DNA of 64,000 bases from Hirundichthys speculiger (taxonomy: Eukaryota; Chordata; Actinopteri; Beloniformes; Exocoetidae), in assembly GCA_018398805.1 (NCBI GenBank), contig JAGFBZ010001548.1:186001-250000 (forward strand). Reading direction: 5' to 3'. The notes beneath the pieces are model-generated. The model was not told where the DNA came from and did not search any database. It saw nothing but the letters and a program-made list of their open reading frames with translations. Every line of letters starts with the position of its first letter. The first letter of the stretch is position 1. The position numbers and the translations under genes are program-made. Below, in pieces: positions 1-32,054 of the stretch.

Positions 1-601
1 CCCACATGCCAGGATTTAATGGCACCTCCTCACTCAACCCTAAGCCATTAATGTGACCACATGCAAATATGTCCAGTTTAGTAAATCTCTCCGTCAAAAT
101 GACTCCTATAAAAAAGGCCTGGTTGATACAACAAAAGAGCAAGAAAAAATGGAGAGAAACAAAATGGTTACTGTCCAGCTGTTTATTGTGTTAGCATATG
201 TGATAAATTTGACCTAGTTGATGGGAATAATTACTGTTCTTACTCATGCTTCTGCCAGGATGCCGGTAATTTAAAAAAAAGCTGAGCTTGCTCTGGGTTT
301 GACCAACCAGTAAGACCTCCCCAGACGTTTTTTAAGGGCTGATCAGAGAACTCTAAAGCCCTTTAAGTACCTCAGAGTACTTTTTTTTCTTCTCAAGATA
401 AGCTTTAAGATACTTAGACAGGGCAAATCCAACCTTAAAAACATACAAAAATCTGCTAGCCATCCTGAATAAGAACGGAAAACAGCAAAAAACAAAAGGA
501 TATAGGTTTTAGAAGGAAGACAACAGAGTGAACATGAAATGTTGCATTCACTGACACCCAAAGAACGTGGTTTGGAGAACAGTTTGAGAATGAACCCTCA
601 C

Positions 602-8890
<8,289 letters not shown>

Positions 8891-9330
8891 CTCTCACCTC
8901 CTGTCCGGGTCTTGCAGGTCCACCCTACACTGCTTTACTTCTAGTTATCAAATAAGTGAAATCGCATTGAAGGATGCTCATGAAGGATGCTCATGAAGAG
9001 ACGAGTGCCAAACCACGTTGTGAACATGTGGATAAATGTGTCGCTGTAAGCTTTATTTGTAACCTCTCTCAGCTTTAAATTAATTTAGGACAGCGAAAAG
9101 AATATATAAACTAAAACATGCCCTGTAAGTTTTAGTTTTAGAGAGATTCTCTACTCGTGTTGGACGAAACCTGCACGGTTTACAGTACCAGCAAAGCGAC
9201 TTCCGCAAACAGTAAATACAGCACGCTCATTGGTTCCTGTAAAACACGGACAGACATCGGATTTGCTCCGTTTGCTGTCAATCGTGGCAAAACGGTGACG
9301 TAGGCGATAGCTTCTACATCTGTTTGGAAT
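8891..9330 (-). promoter_or_regulatory. Probable b3gntl1 promoter and 5' UTR
   Basis: The stretch upstream of the b3gntl1 ATG is richer in CpG than its surroundings. It contains a CCAAT box on the minus strand (plus-strand ATTGG at 9229-9233), about 340 bp from the start codon. No TATA box stands out. The transcription start cannot be placed from sequence alone. Confidence 0.35.
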
Positions 9331-9411
9331 GTTCTTTTCATGATGGGCCTTCAGTCTTGATCCTGGAAAGAATAATATAGTTAATATAAAGAAAAAAATA
9401 CGTATCGATTT

Positions 9412-9490
9412 ACACGCACACAAACACATATACACGCGCGCACACACGCACGCATATATGTGAGTGTGCGTGTGTGTGTGTGTGTGTGTA
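9412..9490. repeat. Alternating purine-pyrimidine tract (CA/CG then GT)
   Basis: CACACG/CGCGCA repeats followed by GTGTGT make an imperfect inverted repeat of alternating purine-pyrimidine sequence, a potential Z-DNA former. Confidence 0.7.
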
Positions 9491-9643
9491 TAAATCATCA
9501 CTAAATAAAGGTCACCTTTTTCCCATCTACTACACGGTCTATAGACTACAAAAATGAAAAACCAACCATTTAAAAAGGTTACACTTTTGGCATTTTTCAC
9601 CCTAATTACTGACTTTGCCCTTATGTTTGACAATATGTAAATA

Positions 9644-10943
9644 CAGTTGAAACCAGAAGTGTACATACACTATATAAAGATAAATAACTTTTTTCTTTTT
9701 TCTCCTCATGGTCTGACATTAAATCACTAGACCTTTCCTGTTTTTGGTCAGTTAGGATTACCAAAATTATTTCTATTTACTTAATTTCAAAATAATGAGA
9801 GAGAACATTTTTTTTAAATATTTTTTATATATATTATTATATTCTTCAAGGGCAGAAGTTTACATAAACTAAGATTTCTATGCATTTTAACAATTTGGGT
9901 AAGTTCAGATGACTTTGGAAGCTTCTGATAAGTTAATGGACAACGTTTGAGTTAATTGGACGCACACCTCAAACACACTGCTTCTTTGTTTGACACATCA
10001 CAACAAATCAGTCAAGATATCAAGAAGAGAATTGTGGACCACTACAAGTCTGGTTCATCCTTGGGTACAATTTCCAGATGCCTGATTCCAGATTCATCTG
10101 TTTAAATAATTATACATATAAATACCATGGGGAGATTCAGCAGTCACGCCACTCAGGAAGGAGGCGGGTTCTGTGTCCCAGAGATGAACGTGCTTTGATG
10201 CAAAATGTGTGTATCAACACCAGACCAATTAAAAAAAAACGCCTCTTGACGATGCCAGATGGAGCTGGTAAGAGTGTCATTATCCACAATAAAACAAGTC
10301 CCTTACCAAAATGGGCTGGAAGGCCACTCATCGGGGAAGAAGCCATGACTCCTAAAGCAACATACAAAAGCCAGATTGCAGTTTGTAAATGCACACATGC
10401 AGGGACAAATACCTTAATTTCTGGAGAGATGTCCTGTGATCTGACGAAACTAAAATTGAACTATTTAGCCATAATGACCGTTATTACATTTGGATGAAAA
10501 CATGGGAGCTTGAATGCCTGAGAACACCATCCAAACTGTGAAGTACAGGGGTGGCAGCATCCTGTTGTGGTGTGTTTTGCTGCAGGAGGGACTGGTGAAC
10601 TTCACAAAATAGATGGCAACATGAGAAAGAACAAGAATACTGAAGCAACATCTCAAGACATCAGCCAGGAAGTTAAAGCTTGGGGGTAAATGAGTCTTCC
10701 GAATGGATAATGACCCAAAGCATTCCACTAAATTAGTTAGAAAGTGGATTCAGGACAACAAAGTTAATGTTTTGGAGTGGCCATCACACAGGCCTAATCT
10801 CAATCTTATAGAAAATTTGTGGGCAGAGCTGAAAAGGTGTGTGCGATCCAGGCAGTCTACAAATCTGACACATCAGTTACATCAGTTCTGTCAAAAAAGA
10901 TTTGGGCCAAAATTCCAGCAAACTATTGTGAGAAGTTTATGGA
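9644..10943 (+). mobile_element. Tc1-like transposon, 5' part, with broken transposase
   Basis: Starts at a TA with the terminal sequence CAGTTGAAACCAGAAGTGTA and carries a decayed transposase on the plus strand. An N-terminal piece lies near 10000-10490. A C-terminal DDE-domain piece at 10703-10984 contains MDNDPKHSTKLVRKWI and NLIENLWAELK (last acidic residue of the triad). The two are in different frames, so the gene is dead. Recognisable Tc1 sequence stops near 10943 and resumes at about 13106. Confidence 0.85.
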
Positions 10944-11079
10944 TGATAGAGGAACTGAAATGCGTCAGTGATTGCGAGACCTGACCAGAAGCCCTCTGAT
11001 CTGGATACTGGGATAGCACTAGCAGAAATACTACATAAAGTAGTGTAGACTTTAGTGAAGACTAAAATAATCAAAATTA

Positions 11080-12370
11080 GAGATGAGATCGGCCAGGCCC
11101 AACTGTCGACGGCCGTGGACGTCCCTGCAGCTTCGCTGATTTCTTCTGTTTCTGATTTGCCTCTGGACCTGAGTTGACCTCAACTATCAGTAAAGCTAAA
11201 CCGTCTACATGTCTGTTGGATCCCATCCCAACTTGGCTGCTCAAAGATGTTATGTCCTCTATTGGTATATCAATTTTGGATTGGATTAACCTATCTCTAC
11301 AATTAGGATATGTACCACAGGTTTTTAAAGTTGCAGTTATAAAACCTTTGCTCAAGAAACCATCCCTTGACCCGGACATCTTGGCAAACTATAGACCAAT
11401 ATCCAACCTTCCATTTATCTCTAAAATTCTGGAAAAAATAGTTGCTAGCCAGTTAGAACACCTGCATAGAAATGATCTATTTGAGGTCTTCCAGTCAGGT
11501 TTTAGAACTCATCACAGCACAGAAACTGCACTGATTAGAGTCTCCAACGACCTCCTCATGGCCTCAGACAATGGATTAGTTTCTGTCCTTGTTCTGCTGG
11601 ACCTCAGTGCTGCTTTTGATACTGTTGATCACGGCCTTCTGCTGCATAGATTGGAGCACACTGTTGGTATTAAAGGGACAGCATTAGGCTGGTTTAAGTC
11701 ATACCTATCGGACAGGTTCCAGTTCGTCCATGTTAATGACGTTTCTTCTACACGGACTAGGGTCTGCTATGGCGTCCCACAGGGTTCAGTTCTGGGACCA
11801 ATCCTTTTCTCTTTATACATGCTGCCCTTGGGAAAAATTATCCAGAGCCATGGCATAAACTTTCATTGCTACGCTGATGATACGCAGCTGTACTTATCTA
11901 TGAAACCAGAGGAAACAAAACCTTTGGCTAAACTTCAAGGGTGTCTTAATGACATTAAGTCCTGGATGTCCTCTAACTTTTTGCTTCTAAACTCGGCTAA
12001 AACAGAGGTTATTGTCTTTGGTCCCAAACACCTGAGGAATGGATGATGGGTGATCCTGAAAAATTAATCCACATGTTTGTTAGTTCTAGACTGGATTATT
12101 GCAATGCGTTGTTAGAAGGATGTCCGAAAAGCTCGCTGAATAGCCTCCAATTGATCCAGAATACAGCAGCAAGGGTGCTGACAGGAATCCGTAAGCTAGA
12201 TCACGTCTCTCTCGTGTTAGCATCCCTCTATTGGCTTCCCGTGAAATTTCGAATTGAGTTTTAAAATTCTGCTTCTCACATATAAGGGCCCTTAATGGCC
12301 TAGCTCCGCGCTATTTGCAAGACAACCTTGTATTTTCCAGAATACCTGAAGCAAACAAAGAAGAAAACCC
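11080..12370 (+). mobile_element. L2-type LINE fragment (reverse transcriptase), inserted in Tc1
   Basis: A 290-codon open frame at 11174-12046 is a non-LTR reverse transcriptase: NYRPISNLPFISKILEKIV, LLDLSAAFDTVDH (catalytic Asp), GVPQGSVLGPILFSLYM and CYADDTQLY (YADD catalytic motif). It continues in another frame at 12043-12264 with SSRLDYCNALLEGCPKS, LIQNTAARVLTG and ASLYWLPVKFRIEF. Between GPKHL and the second frame, a stretch present in intact L2 proteins is missing, so an internal deletion accompanies the frame change. The endonuclease domain is absent (5' truncation). An inactive copy. Confidence 0.85.
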
Positions 12371-12770
12371 GAACAAATGATTAAAGACTTCATAGTTACC
12401 CAGCTGAAAATCCCCATGGACATGGTTAAACATATCCCATTTCACAGAATCCATCGTATAGGATATAAAAAACCAGCAAAGAAACGCTTGAGTCCAATAG
12501 TAGCAAAGTTTGAACATTTCAATCAGAACCAGCTGGTACAGCACCAAAGAAAAACCCCGAATGATCTGTGGTCCTGAATGGCCAGTTTCCTCATGAAGTC
12601 CTGAACAGACAGAAAGTACTTTTTCAGATCAGGAAACAATGCATGAAAGAAGGACAACAGGCAGTAGTTAGGGTGGACAAACTGTATATTGATGGTCAGG
12701 GGGCTGTTTCAGAAAGGAGGTTCAACAAACTCAACAAACAGCTCAAAAAATGAATTCTGAGTCAACAAAA
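12371..12770 (+). mobile_element. L1/Tx1-type LINE ORF1 C-terminal fragment
   Basis: Two out-of-phase open frames (12377-12577 and 12568-12753) together read like the RNA-binding/C-terminal domain of L1-type ORF1 proteins: MVKHIPFHRIHRIGYKKP, PIVAKFEHFNQ, then NGQFPHEVLNRQKVLFQIRK and VRVDKLYIDGQ. The frame change near 12568-12577 shows decay. It directly follows the L2 fragment. Confidence 0.65.
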
Positions 12771-12960
12771 TCTGAGTTAAGAAACTCTTGAGTTTTTGGT
12801 TTCAGAACAGAGTTAGTTCAATTAATTCTGAGTATGCTGACCCCGAGTTACCGCAGCTACACAAAGACATCATCGGTGGAGCTCCATTACTGTGATTCAG
12901 CATGGCAATACCAAGTAAATGGAAGAATTAGAACTTGTACTGCAATCAGGTGGTTTTCCG
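12699..12960 (+). mobile_element. Harbinger-like element fragment
   Basis: 'gggggctgtttcagaaagga' followed by repeated CTGAGTT / CTCTTGAG / TCAGAACAGAGTTAG motifs resembles the ends of teleost PIF/Harbinger-type elements. No transposase frame is present. It overlaps the tail of the L1-type ORF1 fragment. Confidence 0.4.
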
Positions 12961-13105
12961 CAGAAGACGGCAGAAGCGATGAAGGAGAATTCAGTTAATG
13001 AGTTGATGATATTTTTTAGCATTATGACTATTGATACTAGTATTATCATTATTATTATTATTATTACTATTATTGGAATGTATTGTTAGAAAAAAAAGAC
13101 AAAAA

Positions 13106-13330
13106 GAAAGGAAACCAAGATCGCTTGACCCAGGGCATACAGTTTAAAGGCAATGCTACCAGGTACTAAGGAAATCAATGTAAACTTTTGAGAAAGTAAG
13201 TAAAAAATTATTTCTCACTATTCTGGCATTTAGTAAGTAGAAATAATTTTGGTAATTCTAACTGACCTAAAACAGGAAAGGTCTAGTCTGATTTATGCCA
13301 GAAAGTTAGGGGGAAAAAAAGTTGTAGATC
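13106..13330 (+). mobile_element. Tc1-like transposon, 3' part
   Basis: Resumes with 'gcttgacccagggcataca' and 'tttaaaggcaatgctacc', the end of a Tc1 transposase gene. 13205-13300 ('aattttggtaattctaactg', 'acctaaaacaggaaaggtct') is the reverse complement of 9700-9810 at the other end. This marks it as the far terminal repeat of the same element, decayed before the terminus near 13325. Confidence 0.75.
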
Positions 13331-15419
13331 CTAGATAAAAGATCTCAGATGTATGTTTTTCTTTTGTTTGATTGTTTCTTTTGTTTTTTGTTTTTTTTTT
13401 GAAATACTATTTTTAAGCGAATGTCAGAAAAACTGACCTTTCTTTGTTGGCACATTGTCATTTTATTTTGTCAGACTTACTAATGATGACATGAAACAGT
13501 AAAGTTTTTTCTAGTTTTCCTGTTATGTTGAATAGGGACCAGATCTGTATGCTTTTATATTGGCACTGCTACGGTGGAAGGTTTGTCTTGGTGAACAGAC
13601 AGAAAAACAGGATGAGCTGTAATGTTGTTCTTGACTCCCGCTTTCTTTTTTTAATGAAACAGAATCAAGAGCGATAATAGCTGTCCCTCTGTTTTTGTGT
13701 TTCTTTGGTAACAATTCTAAAGTTATGATCTGAGTTAGGAACTAAATAATCGTGGATTAGCAAACATCCAAAGTATGTTATTCATTAGATCTATGTCCAC
13801 GCTATAAACTGCTTAACTTCTTTGTTTTTATATCATCTGTCACTTGTTCTTTTTGTGCCAAAATAAAACTGTTCATTAGCAGTCATAAGACAATTTGCTT
13901 TTATACACAAAAACAAATGCAATCCTCCTCAATCAGGGCAACTGCAGGATGCAGTTTAGAAAGTCCTCTGAAAACACTGTGTGAGTTACTTATTCCTGCA
14001 GACTAATTGTTTCCACATTGCAGCAGCACCTTAGTTAGATGAAGCTTAATTTATCACTCTGAATGCGTCTTTAAATTGGTCTGCTTTTCTGCTGCACAAT
14101 AGCTTCAGGGTCTCCAAGATCTGGAGTCATTTTCTAATGACAAATGAAATAAGGAAAATATGTGGCCTTTATCTACAGATGCATTGACACAAAAATACCT
14201 GCTTTATAGAACAGGAGATTGACTGTTTCCTCTCTTCCATGTGTATCAGTGAGTGTGTGAGCCATCTTTTCCTCTTGTGGACTTGGCTGCTTACTACATA
14301 TTTAATGTTTGTGTTATGGTTTTTAGAAATACAAGACACCACTGTGCTGCACTGGCACTATGCAACAAACCAGAAAACAATTTTGTGGCTACTAGAGATG
14401 GGATGGATGGCTGCTGGGAGCCATGCGCAATTAACTAACACATGATTATATTATTTAGATGTTTCTATCTCAGAGGTTCATATTGAGTTTATGAGTCTGA
14501 TGTTCAGTCTATTGAACTGCAGATTAACAGCATCTCTAATGATTTCACAGGCACTGTTGCAATATAAAATAGTCTTCACTCACTCACACAGCTGTTCTCA
14601 AGGTAAAGTCACTGCACGCTGCCCATCAACTGCTCCACCAAATCAACACCACATGGCAACTTTGCATATCAAATGTGCACAGCAGATAATTTGCTGTATT
14701 ATGAGGTCAGGGCTGCAGATGTTTAAAACTGTGATCAGACTGTGCTTCACTTTGTTTAGACAGAAGTGCCAGTCAGACATTAAGGAGAAGGGAAGTGTGT
14801 GAGTGTGTCTGGGTATATGTACGTGATTGGATTTCCTTGAATCATTTCAAATCATTTTGAGAATTTTAAATATTTTGACCTTTTAAGAAAAATTGTAAGG
14901 CAGAGTTTGTGGTTGTTTGAATTTATGTTGAACAGGAACATAGGCAGACTCACTTAAGTGTGAGGTACTCAGTATTTTCACAGCTAAGGGTAATCTCATG
15001 CCAAAAGTGGACATGAATAATGAAAGATAAACAGGTTTTATAGATTTTTTAAATTATTATTTTTTCTTTCCCTGCAGCAGGTCAGGACAATGGAGTTCTT
15101 ATTTCAGCTCATGGTTATTTCAGGCCTTTTAATGGTGCTGCACTGTTGGCAGCCTGAGACCATAGCTCTGGTCAAATGGTGCTTTTTTTTTTTTTTTTTT
15201 TGTATCATCTTGAAATTTTCTACTGTAGATGTAGGGGAAAAGAAGCTTGTCGATTTTAATGCACTTAGCTCACACACACAAAATAAATGATTGAATTCCA
15301 GAAGGAAACAAACAAACAAAAACAAACAAAGGTAGAGAAATAGAGGTTGGGGCATGGGGGGAAATATCCACCCTCCGTGCCCCACCTCTTGTTTTTAATG
15401 CACTTAGCAGACACACACA
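13331..15419. other. Gene-free AT-rich stretch
   Basis: No exon, RNA gene or clear mobile element was recognised. It contains a poly-T run (15182-15200). Open frames here are short and have no protein-like composition. Confidence 0.5.
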
Positions 15420-16200
15420 CACAACACAACACACATGTCGGGGGGGAGCATGGTGGGCTGGATCGGCTGTATTGTCCTTTTTTTTTTCAGTCCTTCCCTG
15501 CCCTGGGGGGGATTTGGGGTGTGGTCGTGGGTCCTGGCCACTGAGGCGTGTCCCTGTTTTTAGGTGGGGGGCCTCCCTGTGCCGATGCGTGGGCCCAGGT
15601 CTGCCCCTGCTGGTGAGCCATGTGCCCGGTTGTGGCCCTTGGGGAGGGTCTTGGGTGGGGGGAAGGTTTTGGCTTGCTGCGGGTGGCGCACTGGGGCATG
15701 AGGGGGTGACCTGCGGCTGTCCTGGCGCCGCCCTCTGGTGCGGGCTCCTCCCCCTTGTTTGTTTCCGCTGTTGTGCTGCGGGTGGGTGGCGGGCAGGGGG
15801 TGGTGGCTGTCTCGGCTCACCTGGGGAGGGGGGGGGTCGCTTCCCCCTGGTTTCCCCCTCTTTCCCTCTCTCTGTCTCACCCATCTCCTCCTTCTGCTCT
15901 CTGTCAGCGGTCAGTGGGTGGGGGGGGCTCTGCTGTCCCTGGGCTGCATGGGGTGACCGCTACCGGGTCTTCATTTTCTGCGGTGCTGCTGCTGTGGGCT
16001 GGGGCCTGGTGGGTGTGGGGGCCGGGGCTGAGCAGACCTCGTTGTGGTTCTGGCCTTCTGGGTGCCCTGCCTGGCCTCCCGTCAGTGGACATATGCCTCG
16101 AGGGTGTTTGACCCTCGAGGCATATGTCCACCCTTAGGGTCCTCTCGGGCCCGTCTGGCCCTGGGGTGATGGGAGTTAGCTGGCGTTTTCTCACCCGCGG
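15420..16200. repeat. GC-rich, G-run-rich block with a hairpin
   Basis: A roughly 780-bp block sharply richer in G+C than the flanks, with many GGGG runs and TGGG/GCCC words. It is open in several frames on both strands, as expected from composition alone (few stop codons). Its right part contains a perfect inverted repeat at 16085-16131. I cannot assign it to a family; it is probably a repetitive element rather than a gene. Confidence 0.5.
16085..16131. repeat. Perfect 20-bp inverted repeat, 7-nt loop
   Basis: Arms 16085-16104 and 16112-16131 are exact reverse complements. Each includes CATATG and CTCGAG; the loop is TGTTTGA. Confidence 0.97.
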
Positions 16201-16311
16201 GAAGATTTGAGACAGACTCAGATTAGGATGGTGGTGATGGTAATGGTGGTGACAGTTTCCTTGGTAGGGTAATATGGGGTATTGTGAGACACTGGGTAAT
16301 ATATGGGAGAA

Positions 16312-16818
16312 CTGTTGTGCTTGGAGGAGGTCTGCGCTCTCTGAGTGCTTTTCTAGTTAAGAAATGCTTTCCTGGAAGCTCACTGGCTCTATTTTTTTTC
16401 TGAGCAGTTTGTTGAAACTTCTTGGAGTACAAATCATTTGCTCCACATTAGTTAGAGCTAGTTATGTATATATCAGTGCAGCGGAGGAGGAGGAAGGAAG
16501 AGGAGGAAGCTCTACAGCAGAGTTCCAGATGAGCAGCCCATGAGAGCTGCTCTGATCTGGGTGAAAAGATGCTCCATAGCAGTTTGCAGGTACCACAACC
16601 TGCTCTTAAAGGCAATGGCTACTGACGCACTGATTGGTTTAACAGGTGGAACGCCCTAACCACTCCCATGCATAATATATGCATAATATAGTGGTTGGCG
16701 CAGGTAATATCACAGGTTTCGGGAAGTGGAAGATTGCGTTCTTTGTGGGGGAACGCCCCTCCTGCTACCTGCTATCCCTTAATAGCAGCTTTAGGAGGTT
16801 TGGCGCAAGATCGGGCCC
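16312..16818 (+). repeat. Dispersed repeat A, copy 1
   Basis: About 505 bp, nearly collinear with 45862-46366, starting 'tgttgtgcttgg' and ending 'gggccctta'. Shared landmarks are 'tttctagttaagaaatgctt', 'gggtgaaaaga', 'ggtggaacgccctaaccact' and 'cgcaggtaatatcacaggtt'. There is no coding capacity. Confidence 0.9.
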
Positions 16819-17039
16819 TTAGTCTCCATCTCTATGTGCAGACACTGGCTACAGACAGTGCAGTAAAGAGGGCAGGATTGCAGTCCTTCTTAACACTAGA
16901 TGTAATGCAGTCCTGGACATGTTGTGAAAAGCATCTCTGCTCCTGGAAAATGATCATGATGTTGGCTGTGATCTGTCTATGTTATCTACTGAGAGAATTT
17001 AAATGTATTACCTGCCACTGCTGCATGCAGGGTACTTAT

Positions 17040-17190
17040 TCTCAAGCAATTTATACTAGATCAATGCAATTTCCCTTTGGGATTAATAAAGTTCACTTCA
17101 ATTCAAACCACTTTAAATCACTTCAATTCAATTCAATTCAAATCACTTTAAATCACTTCAATTCAGTTCAATTCAATTCAGTTCCACAGG
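17040..17190 (+). repeat. LINE-type 3' tail with CAATT-like repeats
   Basis: 'ttccctttgggattaataaa' is a common 3' end of teleost non-LTR retrotransposons. It is followed by an irregular TTCAATTCAA/CACTTTAAAT simple repeat. Confidence 0.5.
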
Positions 17191-19620
17191 AAATTATTTT
17201 CCTGTGTATCGCATTTGTGGCTGGAGATCAGACTGGTTAAAAATCATCAGTGATTACTGTGGAATGGTAGTTGGTTCCACTTTTGTTTCTCGGGGAGTCA
17301 AGCATGCTGACTCAATCTCTACAGGGCAGGTCACTGTATCTGTGTTGATCCTTAAATATTAAGTTAACAGTTGGTAAAAAATAAAAACTGCAAAGCACTA
17401 AGTTCTAAACTGACTAAATGCTACCATCTAGTGTTCATCATGTTAGTCAACTTTGATATTTTGTTTCACACTTCAGTTACTGTTGATTTGAAGAGTCACT
17501 TGGATGAGTTACTTGACATGAACAACAATATTATCAAAACAATTAAATGTTGTAGTAGAAATAACCATTTCTGGTTAACTGGAAGGAAACATTGGTGCAA
17601 GGTGGTTATTCAAAGCATAACACATCAATATAGTTTTTGATAAGAATGTTTTAACCTGATTATTAACTTAAAATTTTATATTTTGAATATATAGCATGAA
17701 CTTTTATCTCTGACATATCTGATTCAAAAACATATTAACCTCAACATGGACCATAGAAACATGACCTTCTGTGACTGGGTCATGGAGTGCTCCACTAATG
17801 TTTACACTTAGTAATGATAACAACAACAATAATTATAATAAACTTTTTTTTTTTTAACTGGCAAACCATACTTGTGCAGTCTTTTTTTACCGTCATAAAC
17901 TTTAATGTTTAACATTGCTGACATCTACTTTTTTTTTTTTTTTTGCAATGAATTTCTGAGAACTGCATGAACATCTACTCTTAGGCAGATTGGCAGCTTA
18001 TCTTAAATATTCTCCACCTTTGAATGATCTTTTCCACCATAGAATGATGGACAAATTATTAGGAAAATGACCTTATACCTTTTCTTAGTTTGTCAGGCAG
18101 TTGCAATTGCTGGTGGACATTGCTGATATCTTTTCTTGTAGTCATTGTGTTAATTCCAGCAGACCAGCAAGCTTTCAAAACCTAAATACCTATTTAGATA
18201 ACAATTAAATTTAATATCTCATATCGCATCTGAAATTGTATTTATCTACTTCCAAGACCTTTTAGATAAATTTAAAAAAAAAACAAAAAAAACAAAAACA
18301 AAACCCTGAGAACTGCTGGAGGGAAACCATATCAAACCTTGGAACTGTCAGAGGACGTGAAAAAAAAAATCTGTGACTCACGAATCAATATATAGTACAC
18401 TTTAAGAATTATAATGCAAACACCATCCATATATTGGTTGTAATACTTCATAATACAGGGATATAATTCAATTAAATACATATGTACTAAGCCTGTGTGT
18501 GTCTATAGGCAGGCGTTTCACATTCAAGTCTGAGTTCAGCGCAATAATCAAATGTCTCATCTGAATTGTCAGGTTTTCAGCACAGAACTGGGTGAGGAGT
18601 AGTACATCAGTTTAGCATCTGAAGTTCTTTCAGCTTATTTCTAGTAATTTGTCTGCTCCTTTTACCTGCTTCACTCATCCTGAATTTTCCTCTGAAACAA
18701 AGTCACTGATCTCCCTGTATTTTATTTTCTGCAGTCAGACACTTTTTAACTCAGGTTGAATTTCATTAAAGTAGGAACAGTGGAGTCTCCCTGAGGTCCT
18801 CCTGATTGTTGCTGGGAATGCATGGGGCCAGCTGTACAGACAGGCACAGGGGTCCAGTGGGGTACAATCAGAGATCAGAGTAGGTCCAGAATGAAACAGT
18901 AAGACCTGTTGTTGGCTGTTTTAGTCCAATATTGAATCTGCTTGAATTCTGTTGGGCTACTTTACTTTAAGAACATACAACTGAACTAACTTAGAAACAG
19001 ATGTTTTTGAGCTTTCAAGATAAGGAGACAAAGCTAATTACAAATCATCATAGATGTGTAAGAATGAGTCAATTCGTTTTGAGCGGTGCTCTGTGCTTTC
19101 TTGGAATCTCACAGTTTTGGATCTTCTCCAGAGAAAGAAACTGTTTTGGAATGAAAAGGATTTCTTTGAGGAATTCATCTCTGGGTCTCAGAAGAATAGA
19201 TTATATTTTGGAGTCTTGGGGGTAGGAGGCATTTGTACTTTTTGGGGAAGCAGCAGTAAAGATAATGGTGCACCCTTTGTTGACAATCATCAAAGTGTGT
19301 GTGGCTTCACCTCAGTCTTTGAAAGGAAAAGTTCTGTGTCCAGATGGGGACAAGGCATGGAGGGGAATCTTCATATTCACCCTGTCAATTTGATGTCGTG
19401 TACACATTTGTGTCTGTGCATCATGAAGTGTGCCTGAGTGCATAACTCTTTATGTGCATGAGCTTTTCTTCTATAAGAGTTCAGATTATATAGCAGCTGA
19501 TGTATCTTTAGACAGACACAAATACATCCAATCAAACTTTTATCCACTTAATGTTTGCACAAATACATCAGAGTACCCACTTCAAGCTCATTTTTACTAG
19601 TCTCACTGTAGTTAGCATAG
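17191..19620. other. Gene-free stretch downstream of epn3
   Basis: AT-rich, with poly-T/poly-A runs (17844, 17930-17944, 18275-18305). I see no conserved exon or recognisable repeat. The last few hundred bases may include the epn3 3' UTR, but I see no clear polyadenylation signal. Confidence 0.45.
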
Positions 19621-19683
19621 ATTAATCACAGAACAAGAGTCCATTCTCCCTCTGTGGACCAGAGGAAGGAAGATGCATGAGTT

Positions 19684-31173
<11,490 letters not shown>

Positions 31174-31333
31174 GGTGACATGTGATGAGAAAGATGCTCA
31201 GACAGAGAAAATGAAAAGCAAATGCAGAATAGGTTGGAAAGGAAGGGTGGGAGGGCTCTGAAGGGAAAGAGGAGAGGTGGGGTAACTATGCCAGGGAAGG
31301 CTCCTCTTCTCTGTCACCAGTTATTGCACAACC
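31174..31333 (-). other. epn3: epn3 5' UTR part of the ATG exon
   Basis: The acceptor TTTCCACAG on the minus strand places the exon start at 31333, giving 160 nt of untranslated leader before the ATG at 31173. It joins the noncoding exon whose donor is at 35980. Confidence 0.5.
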
Positions 31334-31784
31334 CTGTGGAAATAAGAAAAAGATATGAATATACAGCACATTAATATCAATGGAGACTTAACAGTGGGAG
31401 GCATTTACTATCTCAAACAATTTGGGGTCTGGTCACATCTGTGGCAGTGAGTTGTTTTAACTGTGAATGGTTTTTCCTCCTTTTGGGATAATTTTGCATA
31501 ACTGATCCATGATCACTTATGCGTCTATGAAGGTGATGTTGTCCCTAGATAATTATCTGCAAAAGGTTTTAGAGGGAAAGAGTATGTGCGGATGTTTCTG
31601 ACAGCACATCCACCGCCAGGTAAAATCTTTTTGATCTTTGATCTGTCTATTAGGTTTATCTGAAGTGTTTATCTGGTGACGCTCTTTCACAGGTTTGTCC
31701 AGGGATGGAAGAACCTGTATCCTTTTATCAGCTGAGCTGTGTGAATATACGGAGAATACTGTGTTGTTGTAGTTAGGAGTTTGC

Positions 31785-32045
31785 TTAACTCACAGGTAAC
31801 TTGCTCGGGCCATTCCAGCCAGTGGGCCTCTGCACATCATACAGCCAGGTTTGGGCTCTGATAAAGGGTCCCCGCTGGTGAAGGCAAATGGTCCCTTCCA
31901 GGTTTGGCTGACCCAACCACACAGCCATTAACATTGCGTAGTGGGGGGCCTGGTTTCCTGCTGGATGCTGTGTGAGTTCCTGATCTGGACTGTGGTCCAC
32001 GGCGTCCCTAGGCTGTCCATCGCTGGGACCTTTGGGGGACTTCAA
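31785..32045 (-). other. Unassigned GC-richer open frame in epn3 intron 1
   Basis: A minus-strand frame of 86 codons with proline-rich start (KSPKGPSDGQPRDAVDHS) and the segment QPNLEGTICLHQRGPF. It ends at ACCT|GTGAGTTAAG, a good donor-like sequence. No family was recognised. It directly abuts the SINE at 32055, so a transposon fragment is also possible. Confidence 0.2.
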
Positions 32046-32054
32046 GGCTTCCTG

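Noticed and set aside
11174..12264. Plus-strand gene-like frame of 290 codons
   Set aside because: It is a reverse transcriptase of an L2-type LINE with an internal deletion and frame change, not a host gene.
15270..16194. Overlapping frames of up to 221 codons on both strands
   Set aside because: GC-rich, low-stop composition gives open frames in many phases at once; no conserved motif, splice structure or balanced codon use.
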